This document shows positions 16,209-21,478 of a DNA stretch of 21,478 nucleotides, piece by piece (positions within the stretch are counted from its first letter, which is position 1; each line of letters opens with the position of its first letter). The stretch covers positions 1 to 21,478 of the forward strand of contig CAYLPZ010000024.1 of NCBI GenBank assembly GCA_964385755.1. Direction: 5' to 3'. The notes under the pieces are model-generated. The model was not told the DNA's origin. It saw only the letters and a program-made list of their open reading frames with translations, and ran no database searches. Position numbers and translations under genes: made by a program. Source of the DNA: CAG-698 sp964385755 (GTDB taxonomy: Bacteria; Bacillota_I; Bacilli_A; ML615J-28; CAG-698).

Positions 16209-17616
16209 TATTAAGCTCCTTTATTAGCTTGCATAGTTTTTCATAAGCTTCATCTTTTTCCCATATGTCTCTAACAACTGTTTCTTTTAGTTTGTTAAAC
16301 TTTTCTGGCATTGCAACTTTTGTCTTCTCTATTAGTTTATTTATACCATCAAATTCATTTTCACAATTGATATTTAGTGATTCACAAACAGCAAGTGGAA
16401 ATTTATATGGATGAGCTGTTGATAGAATAACTGTCTTTTCTTCCATTTTTAACTTTTCATAAACACTATAAGCCACTGCAGTATGTGGATCAATTAAATA
16501 TTTATATTCTTGATAAACCTTATTAATTGCTTTTTTGGTTTCTTCAACACTAGCATAACCTGCTTTGAAAGATGATATTTCTTCATCTACTTTATAATAA
16601 CCTAATGTTTGTAAGTCATTCATATATTTTTTTACTTTTTGTGTATCTTTAGTAATGTAATATAGTAATCTTTCTAAATTAGAGGAAATTAAAATATCCA
16701 TTGATGGGGAAATAGTTTTAAGAAACTCTCTACGTTTATCATATACTTTTGTTTCGAAAAAGTCTGTTAAAACTTTATTATCATTAGATGCACAAACTAA
16801 ATTTTTGACTGGTAGCCCCATCATTTTCGCAATATATCCAGCTAAGATATCACCAAAGTTACCAGTAGGTACTACAAAAGATATTTCTTCATTGTCTTTC
16901 GCAACTTTAAAGTATGCATAAAAATAATAAACTATTTGAGGAATTAATCTGCCAATATTAATTGAATTAGCACTTGATAAATGATAATTTTTATTTTTCT
17001 CATCATTAAAAGCTATTTTAACTAAGCTTTGCGCATCATCAAAATTTCCATTTATTCCAATTACTCTTTTATCTTTAGAGTTAAATGATTGCATCTGCAT
17101 TTCTTGAAGTTTACTTACACCATATTTTGGATATAAAACTATCATTTTCACACCTTCTACATTTGAAAAACCACTTAATGCCGCACTTCCAGTATCACCT
17201 GATGTAGCAGTTAAAATAATATTATCGTAGTTTTCATTTTCTATCTTCTTACTTTCTACTAAAAGATTTGGAAGAATAGAAAGCGCCATATCTTTAAAAG
17301 CTAAAGATGGTCCATGATAAAGCTCTAAGAATGATAAATTACCAAAAGATTTTATATTTACTAATTCCTTTGTATCAAACTTAAAATCATATGATTTATC
17401 TATTATTTGTTTTAATCTATCATCACTAAAATTTAAAAATCCTTTTAATATTTCAAGTGTTAGTTCTTTATAATTTAAGCTTTTTAGTTTTAATAAAGAC
17501 TTATCATCATATATTTTTTTTATATCTTTTATATATAAACCACCATCACTACTTATTCCATCAATAATAGCTTTACTGGGAGTTACATCTATTTCACTAC
17601 GAGTACTTTTGTACAT
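16201..17616 (-). CDS. thrC: Threonine synthase
   Basis: A PLP enzyme that converts O-phosphohomoserine to threonine. ELYHGPSLAFKDMAL carries the PLP lysine (K108), and TATSGDTGSAAL is the phosphate-binding loop. The N-terminal MYKSTR domain and 471-residue length match the longer bacterial form. GGAGG lies 7 nt before the ATG. It is the first gene of the threonine operon, transcribed from the promoter at 17647-17675, with a leader too short for a T-box or riboswitch. Confidence 0.95.
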   Translation of the reverse strand: MYKSTRSEIDVTPSKAIIDGISSDGGLYIKDIKKIYDDKSLLKLKSLNYKELTLEILKGFLNFSDDRLKQIIDKSYDFKFDTKELVNIKSFGNLSFLELYHGPSLAFKDMALSILPNLLVESKKIENENYDNIILTATSGDTGSAALSGFSNVEGVKMIVLYPKYGVSKLQEMQMQSFNSKDKRVIGINGNFDDAQSLVKIAFNDEKNKNYHLSSANSINIGRLIPQIVYYFYAYFKVAKDNEEISFVVPTGNFGDILAGYIAKMMGLPVKNLVCASNDNKVLTDFFETKVYDKRREFLKTISPSMDILISSNLERLLYYITKDTQKVKKYMNDLQTLGYYKVDEEISSFKAGYASVEETKKAINKVYQEYKYLIDPHTAVAYSVYEKLKMEEKTVILSTAHPYKFPLAVCESLNINCENEFDGINKLIEKTKVAMPEKFNKLKETVVRDIWEKDEAYEKLCKLIKELNNV

Positions 17617-17628
17617 TGTTCAACCTCC

Positions 17629-17644
17629 ATATACATTTGTATAT
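17629..17644. repeat. Perfect operator-like palindrome at the thr operon start
   Basis: ATATACA and TGTATAT arms with a 2-nt centre, 16 bp, lie over the predicted transcription start and next to the ribosome binding site of thrC. Position suggests a repressor operator. The cognate factor is unknown; the operon-encoded ACT/HTH protein is a candidate (inference). Confidence 0.5.
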
Positions 17645-17646
17645 AT

Positions 17647-17675
17647 ATTATACACAACTTTAATATAAAATGCAA
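17647..17675 (-). promoter_or_regulatory. Promoter of the threonine operon
   Basis: Minus-strand -35 TTGCAT (17670-17675), 17-nt spacer, -10 TATAAT (17647-17652). The -35 touches the terminator of the upstream gene. Confidence 0.75.
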
Positions 17676-17709
17676 CAAAAAACTACTATAAAATAATTAT
17701 AGTAGTTTA
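17676..17709 (-). terminator. Terminator of the FAD dehydrogenase gene
   Basis: AACTACTATAA pairs with TTATAGTAGTT around a short AATAA loop, followed by T6 on the minus strand. Confidence 0.85.
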
Positions 17710-17717
17710 CGTTATCA

Positions 17718-19139
17718 TTATTTAAGTCTATTTACTATTGTTCTCGCAATAGCAACTCCATTTGCACCAGCTTGAGCTAAACCTCTTGTGATACCTGCTC
17801 CATCGCCCCCCACAAATAGATTTTTAATCTGTGTTTCAAATTCACTATTTACTTCAACTCTATCTGAATAGAATTTAGCTTCTACACCATAAAATAGTGT
17901 ATGATCATTAGCAATACCTGGAGTTACGTGATCTAGTGCTTCAACCATTTCGATTAATGATTTCATTGTATTATATGGTAAAATCAATCCTAAATCACCA
18001 GGAACAGCTTCTTTTAAAGTAGGTTTAACAAATCCTTCTTCAATACGTTTTTCTGTTGATCTTCTTCCTTTTAAGATATCGCCATATTTTTGTACTATTA
18101 CGCCACCATTAGATAATTTATTAGCTAAGTGAGCAATTGAAGTTGCGTATTCATTTGCATCTTTGAAAGGATAATCAAATTCATGTGATACAAGTAAAGC
18201 AAAATTTGTATTATGTGAGCCTAAACTAGAATCATGATATGCATGTCCATTACAAACCATAATTCCTTCATGGTTTTCCACAACAACATGACCACTTGGA
18301 TTAGAACAAAAAGTTCTTACTTTTGTACCAACACTTGTGTTGTATATGAATTTACCTTCATATAAATATTTATTAATTTCATCCATAATAATATCATTTG
18401 TTTCAACACGAACGCCAACATCAACCCTATTACTCTTGAAATTAATTTTATGTTTTTGAAGTGTTTTATGAAGCCAATCAGCTCCTCCACGGCCAATTCC
18501 TAAAAGTACATAATCAGCTAGAATCGTTTCACCATTTTCAAGGATAATTCCTTTTACTGTATTATTTTCAACAATTACATCCTCAACAGGAGCCTTAAAA
18601 AGACAATCTATATTCTCTTTTAGTTTTTCGTTTATGCTTGTTAATAATTTTAAATTAACTTCTGTTCCTAAGTGACGAACTCTACTCTTTAAAAGTTTTA
18701 AGCCTACACTAATACCTTTACGTTCTATTTCATAAACTTCAGGTGTATTTGGATTAGTGATATCTTTTGGTGCACCATGTTTTATGTTAATTTCATCAAC
18801 ATAATTAATTAAATCCAAAACTTCTTCATCACTAATATATTCATTCATCCAACCACCAAACTCATTAGTAATATTAAATTTACCATCAGAGTAAGCACCA
18901 CAGCCACCAAATCCACAAGTCATAGAACAACATGGATGACAACCTGAATGCCCTTGTGCGTCAACTGGACATTTAGTTAACTTCTTCTCATGAATCGGAC
19001 AACGTCTATTCATAATATCTTGCCCTTTGTCGACTAATAAAACTTTAAGATCTGGTCTTTTAATCATTAGTTCATAACATGCATAAATTCCAAATGGACC
19101 TGCTCCAACAACAATAACATCATATTTCTTCATAGACAT
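17718..19139 (-). CDS. FAD-dependent dehydrogenase (COG2509-like) with cysteine cluster
   Basis: A flavoprotein oxidoreductase. The FAD-binding Rossmann motif is at the N-terminus (VVGAGPFG, G12-G17), and the FAD-closing segment at the end reads FVGGDGAGITRGLAQA. A dense cysteine stretch, with C47, C57, C67, C70, C71, C75 and C80, lies before the conserved GGCGAYSDGK; related proteins have fewer cysteines there. It may bind iron-sulfur or zinc, but no ferredoxin-type pattern is complete. The substrate is unknown. GGAGG precedes the ATG at 19139; a second ATG two codons later is also possible. Transcribed alone, with a clear promoter and terminator. 473 residues. Confidence 0.85.
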   Translation of the reverse strand: MSMKKYDVIVVGAGPFGIYACYELMIKRPDLKVLLVDKGQDIMNRRCPIHEKKLTKCPVDAQGHSGCHPCCSMTCGFGGCGAYSDGKFNITNEFGGWMNEYISDEEVLDLINYVDEINIKHGAPKDITNPNTPEVYEIERKGISVGLKLLKSRVRHLGTEVNLKLLTSINEKLKENIDCLFKAPVEDVIVENNTVKGIILENGETILADYVLLGIGRGGADWLHKTLQKHKINFKSNRVDVGVRVETNDIIMDEINKYLYEGKFIYNTSVGTKVRTFCSNPSGHVVVENHEGIMVCNGHAYHDSSLGSHNTNFALLVSHEFDYPFKDANEYATSIAHLANKLSNGGVIVQKYGDILKGRRSTEKRIEEGFVKPTLKEAVPGDLGLILPYNTMKSLIEMVEALDHVTPGIANDHTLFYGVEAKFYSDRVEVNSEFETQIKNLFVGGDGAGITRGLAQAGANGVAIARTIVNRLK

Positions 19140-19163
19140 TTATCCTCCTTCTACCACCTTTCT

Positions 19164-19174
19164 ATTATATCATA
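19164..19174 (-). promoter_or_regulatory. Extended -10 promoter of the FAD dehydrogenase
   Basis: Minus-strand TATGA followed by TATAAT (19164-19169). The -35 is weak, as is common with an extended -10. Confidence 0.65.
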
Positions 19175-19239
19175 AAAAGTAAAAAAATAAAATTGTTTTA
19201 TGTTTTTTATTTATTTTTTATTTTTTTTCAAAAAAAGAC

Positions 19240-19267
19240 TTGAATATTTTTTATAATATGATATAAT
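19240..19267 (+). promoter_or_regulatory. Promoter of tRNA-Leu
   Basis: -35 TTGAAT (19240-19245), 16-nt spacer, extended -10 TATGATATAAT ending at 19267. The tRNA starts 13 nt downstream. Confidence 0.8.
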
Positions 19268-19279
19268 AATATAGCAAAT

Positions 19280-19362
19280 GCGGGTATGGCGAAATTGGCA
19301 GACGCGCTAGACTTAGGATCTAGTTCTTACGAGTGCAGGTTCAACTCCTGTTACCCGCACCA
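19280..19362 (+). tRNA. tRNA-Leu (anticodon TAG)
   Basis: Acceptor GCGGGTA/TACCCGC, stem CTAGA/TCTAG closing loop CTTAGGA (anticodon TAG), long variable arm, T-loop TTCAACT and encoded CCA. 83 nt. It borders an accessory segment to its right; I found no repeat of its 3' end downstream. Confidence 0.95.
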
Positions 19363-19373
19363 TTTGAAATTTT

Positions 19374-19407
19374 ACGACATTTATATTGCATAAATGTCGT
19401 TTTTTTG
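19374..19407 (+). terminator. Terminator of tRNA-Leu
   Basis: Arms ACGACATTTAT and ATAAATGTCGT, perfect over 11 bp, are followed by seven or more T. Confidence 0.9.
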
Positions 19408-19476
19408 TACCTTATATACAAATATATAAAAATATAGAATCTTAACTTCGAGTAAATTGATAATGTCGCGTTTTTC

Positions 19477-19482
19477 TATAAT
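19477..19482 (+). promoter_or_regulatory. -10 of the antitoxin pseudogene
   Basis: TATAAT upstream of AAGGA and the ATG at 19505. The -35 is poor; a TTGATA lies 14 nt upstream, which is too close. Confidence 0.4.
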
Positions 19483-19504
19483 AAATATATAAGGATGTGA
19501 CGTT

Positions 19505-20133
19505 ATGAATCAAATGAATAAAGTTAAAAATTATTGTGTTAGGTTTGAAGGAGAATTGTTTGATTTAAATTACTTAAGTAAAACTACTTTTAAGGATATT
19601 CCTAAAGGTAATTTAAGAAAGTATGTTACAAGATTATAAAAGAAGGTATTTTAAACCAAATATCAAAAGGTTTATTTGTGATTGGTAAACCTAAAACTCT
19701 AATCGTAAAATTAATTACACACCTTTACTTATTTTCATTTGGAATGGTTCCTTGTGGTGAGTATTTGCTGTATGAAGAAAAAATTATTGATGCAGAACCC
19801 CAAGTTAAATTAATCCTTTTTAATCAAACTTTTTCAAATAGAAATATTGATAATATCAAAATCTTTTATTGTGATAATTCGTTTGTAGCGGAAAGTGGAA
19901 CTTTAATGAAAGTTTTGTAGTTATTGAACGCTGAATTTCTTATTAATGAAGAAGATAAACCTTTATGAATTTTAAAAATAAATGAGTATCTAACATCTTA
20001 TAATGATAGTTGGATGGAAAATCATAATATATTCTATCCTAGAAAATTTTATCTAAGACTTGCTAATTTCTTAAATCTTATGCATATATCTAATAGGGTG
20101 ATGGAAATTTATGAAATTAAGAATAAAATATAG
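19505..20133 (+). pseudogene. AbiEi-like (DUF6088-type) antitoxin, decayed
   Basis: Starts at ATG 19505 with AAGGA 9 nt upstream. The first 43 codons (ending KYVTRL) stop at TAA 19637; shifting frame by one base near 19633 continues smoothly into IIKEGILNQISKGLFVIGKP, the tail of the winged-helix typical of AbiEi-like antitoxins. It then runs through a GEYLLY-containing middle and meets TAG at 19918 and TGA at 19966 before ending at TAG 20131. Three lesions in one frame mean a dead gene rather than an error. AbiEi antitoxins pair with AbiEii nucleotidyltransferases, and none is seen here. Family assignment is moderate, based on the HTH and the GeyLL pattern. Confidence 0.65.
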
Positions 20134-20392
20134 TTTTATAACTGGACAAAAAGGTTTTAAAGAATTTATTAAATATAATGTTAGTGAAGCAGAGAAATTT
20201 GTCATATCGTGTGATAAATCTCCTTATAAAGTAGAGATTACTACATTTGGTACAAAATATAATTTTAATACTAAATTAAAAGGTAATGATTGTAAGTATC
20301 ATTATGCTAATGTTACTATCGTAGTGCAAAACGACAATGGAAAAACCACTTGGAGAATTATTACCTTAACTCCAGGTAAAAAAGATAAATAG
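20111..20392 (+). CDS. Small protein, possibly DUF6883-like
   Basis: 93 residues, no signal peptide or membrane segment. The last half, from GTKYNFNTKLKG to TWRIITLTPG, follows the pattern seen at the end of DUF6883-type and some toxin-like small proteins (G-K-Y-x-V ... W-x-x-x-T-x-x-P), so a weak family guess is possible. It overlaps the end of the antitoxin pseudogene by 23 nt and is followed after 9 nt by a DUF4926 gene, with GGAGG between. The start at 20111 has only a modest GGTGATGG upstream. A toxin role is speculation. Confidence 0.55.
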   Translation: MKLRIKYSFITGQKGFKEFIKYNVSEAEKFVISCDKSPYKVEITTFGTKYNFNTKLKGNDCKYHYANVTIVVQNDNGKTTWRIITLTPGKKDK

Positions 20393-20401
20393 GAGGGTAA
20401 T

Positions 20402-20605
20402 ATGAACGAATTAGATTGTGTAAAATTAATAAAGCCTTATAAAGACTTAAAGGTTGGAACTCAAGGATGCATTGTTTTAAAATATACTGAAAATGATTTT
20501 GAAGTAGAATTTTTTGATGAGAACAATGAAACTATCGATGTTTATACAATATCAAGAGAATATCTTGAGGTTTATTGGACACCTGAAAAGGGTCATATTA
20601 AATAA
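20402..20605 (+). CDS. DUF4926 family protein
   Basis: A 67-residue soluble protein. It fits DUF4926 well: MNELDCVKLIKP at the start, then VGTQGCIVLKY, FEVEFFDENNETI and a closing TISREYLEV. Proteins of this family often sit beside a DUF6883-type gene, from memory, and a partner or immunity role is a guess. It has a strong GGAGG before the ATG and follows the preceding gene after 9 nt, so the pair is co-translated. Confidence 0.75.
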   Translation: MNELDCVKLIKPYKDLKVGTQGCIVLKYTENDFEVEFFDENNETIDVYTISREYLEVYWTPEKGHIK

Positions 20606-20641
20606 TATTTAGTTCTTTTAAATATCTAAAAAATTAGCCTC

Positions 20642-20914
20642 ATGCCACGTCAAAATATTGACCAATTAATGAGATTAAGAACAGAAATTTCTAGTTTAAG
20701 GATTGATGAATGGAAAAGATATTATTCTTATAAAGATGAAAACATACTCATCATGGATGGTGCAGATTGGAAACTTACATTAAAATTTGAAAAAGGAAGA
20801 ACAATAGTAAGAGAAGGTGACAATGCTTATCCAGATAATTGTAATGATCTAATTAAAGTTTTAAGTCATTACACAGCAGTCTTTAACTTTTTACTTGAAG
20901 AAGATGAGAAATAA
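20642..20914 (+). CDS. Small protein of unknown function
   Basis: 90 residues; I do not recognise the family with confidence. The stretch DGADWKLTLKFEKGRTIVREGDNAYPDN (split as WKLTLKFEKGR and GDNAYPDN) has the look of a small beta-rich protein seen among immunity-type genes. There is no signal peptide or membrane segment. The ATG at 20642 has no clear ribosome binding site, only 36 nt after the DUF4926 stop, so it may be poorly translated or its N-terminus lost. It may be the third member of the cassette. Confidence 0.5.
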   Translation: MPRQNIDQLMRLRTEISSLRIDEWKRYYSYKDENILIMDGADWKLTLKFEKGRTIVREGDNAYPDNCNDLIKVLSHYTAVFNFLLEEDEK

Positions 20915-20916
20915 TA

Positions 20917-20988
20917 GGATCCTCCCCGGTCAGCTTTGGTGCTGATAGCCAAAGTACCGTCCGCCCCCACTCTTGATTTATGCGAGGC
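20917..20988. other. GC-rich structured segment, possible mobile-element remnant
   Basis: About 58% G+C by hand count, far above the rest of the window. It can fold as CGGT, CTTTGG, a 9-nt loop, CCAAAG, ACCG (20927-20959). It matches no gene or RNA I can name. The composition suggests imported DNA, such as a transfer or control region of a mobilizable element (inference). Confidence 0.4.
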
Positions 20989-21011
20989 AAAATTTTGAAA
21001 ATTCTAGTTTT

Positions 21012-21035
21012 TTAAAAACCAAAACTGGTTTTTTT
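21012..21035 (+). terminator. Intrinsic terminator
   Basis: AAAAACCA (21014-21021) pairs TGGTTTTT (21026-21033) and continues into T's. It could end the small-gene cassette or a transcript from the GC-rich patch. Confidence 0.6.
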
Positions 21036-21121
21036 GAGGAGATTTCAAAGAAAAACAGATAAATAATCAACAAAAATATAAAAACGCAACACAGGCCAAA
21101 TTTAGGACTCTGGTAGCCAAT

Positions 21122-21150
21122 TAGCTCACATTTCTTTGTGGGCTTTTATT
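21122..21150 (+). terminator. Intrinsic terminator
   Basis: AGCTCACA (21123-21130) pairs TGTGGGCT (21137-21144) with one G-T pair, followed by a T-rich tract. The stretch 21036-21121 before it holds no recognisable gene. Confidence 0.65.
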
Positions 21151-21158
21151 ATGCTCTA

Positions 21159-21258
21159 GGGAGGTAGAACAAAGGCAAAAAATATAGTTACATTCTCTTT
21201 GAAGAATGTTAAGTATTCAAAAATTGATATAAAATGCTCGAATTACATTTACAAATAA
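21159..21258 (+). pseudogene. Possible decayed gene start (phage tail-like?)
   Basis: A strong GGGAGG ribosome binding site (21159-21164) precedes a 29-codon frame (21169-21258) that lacks a start codon and reads NIVTFSLKNVKYSKI near its beginning, faintly like the N-terminus of some phage major tail proteins. It then stops, with a different frame continuing (KDGISDFYLW). Too little remains for a firm call. Confidence 0.22.
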
Positions 21259-21296
21259 AGATGGTATTTCAGATTTTTATTTATGGAAAATAATAT

Positions 21297-21345
21297 AAAA
21301 AGTGTTATAATTTCAAGAAAATTTCAAAATTATAACACTTTTTTT
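21297..21345 (+). terminator. Long perfect hairpin terminator
   Basis: Arms AAAAGTGTTATAATTT (21298-21313) and AAATTATAACACTTTT (21327-21342), 16 bp without mismatch, followed by T's on the plus strand and a T-rich minus strand, so it may act both ways. Confidence 0.75.
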
Positions 21346-21380
21346 GAATTATATGATATTCAATATATGAGGTGATAGCT

Positions 21381-21428
21381 ATGCTAATCAAAAGAAACCA
21401 ATATTTAGAAAATATAAGAAGGTTGTAA
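21381..21428 (+). pseudogene. 15-codon stub resembling an AAA/DUF4143 ATPase N-terminus
   Basis: GAGGTG stands before an ATG that reads MLIKRNQYLENIRRL and then TAA. This closely matches how AAA_14/DUF4143 ATPases begin, where the next residues normally lead into a GIRR-CGKS Walker motif. Here the sequence after the stop shows no such continuation, so only the start of the gene survives. A short true peptide is less likely. Confidence 0.45.
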
Positions 21429-21478
21429 AGTATATAATATATTTATAGAATTATTACAATTAATAGTTTATAAATATA

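Noticed and set aside
17617..17660. T-box or riboswitch before thrC
   Set aside because: The leader is only about 25-30 nt, too short for either.
19280..21478. tRNA-Leu as an integration site with attL/attR
   Set aside because: No second copy of the tRNA 3' end and no integrase gene in the window.

Overview
The window is AT-rich (roughly 30% G+C by eye) and looks like a low-GC Bacillota chromosome, most likely an uncultured gut-type Bacilli/Erysipelotrichia or Acholeplasma-like lineage. Support: strong GGAGG-type ribosome binding sites, CCA-encoding tRNA genes, short Rho-independent terminators, Gram-positive-style lipoproteins, and TAA, TAG and TGA all ending genes (TGA ends thrB), which argues against the Mycoplasma code. 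The genus assignment is inference.

Layout. 1-126 (-): a compact small-RNA locus with a near-consensus promoter and intrinsic terminator. 308-1969 (-): a sigma-70/ECF-like protein with a very long C-terminal extension. 2141-2644 (-): a tRNA cluster (Asp, Arg, Pro, Gly) with promoter and tandem terminators. 2699-7187 (-): an operon of a GH18 lipoprotein, a polynucleotide-kinase/beta-lactamase fusion and pyroglutamyl peptidase. 7250-10133 (+): a divergent NagZ-like GH3 lipoprotein gene interrupted by one in-frame TAA. 10178-11020 (-): an Lgt-family membrane protein. 11425-12714 (+): a CPA2-type cation/proton antiporter. 12775-17616 (-): a tightly packed threonine operon, thrC-thrB-ACT/HTH protein-hom-asd, with its own promoter and a perfect palindrome at the transcription start. 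17718-19139 (-): a cysteine-rich FAD-dependent dehydrogenase. 19280-19362 (+): tRNA-Leu.

Downstream of tRNA-Leu the character changes. 19477-21478 is an accessory, decaying segment: an AbiEi-like antitoxin pseudogene with three disruptions, three small genes (a possible DUF6883-like protein, a DUF4926 protein and an unknown), a GC-rich structured patch unlike the rest of the window, several hairpins, and a 15-codon stub that looks like the start of an AAA/DUF4143 ATPase. This reads as remnants of mobile or conflict-system DNA beside a tRNA gene.

Functionally, the left half points to cell-envelope glycan and peptide scavenging by surface lipoproteins (GH18, GH3) plus a peptidase. The threonine operon takes aspartyl phosphate to threonine; aspartokinase is not in the window. 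The most unusual items are the kinase/beta-lactamase fusion, the extended sigma-like protein, the unidentified small RNA, the in-frame TAA at a conserved GH3 glutamate, and the ACT/HTH protein paired with an operator-like palindrome.
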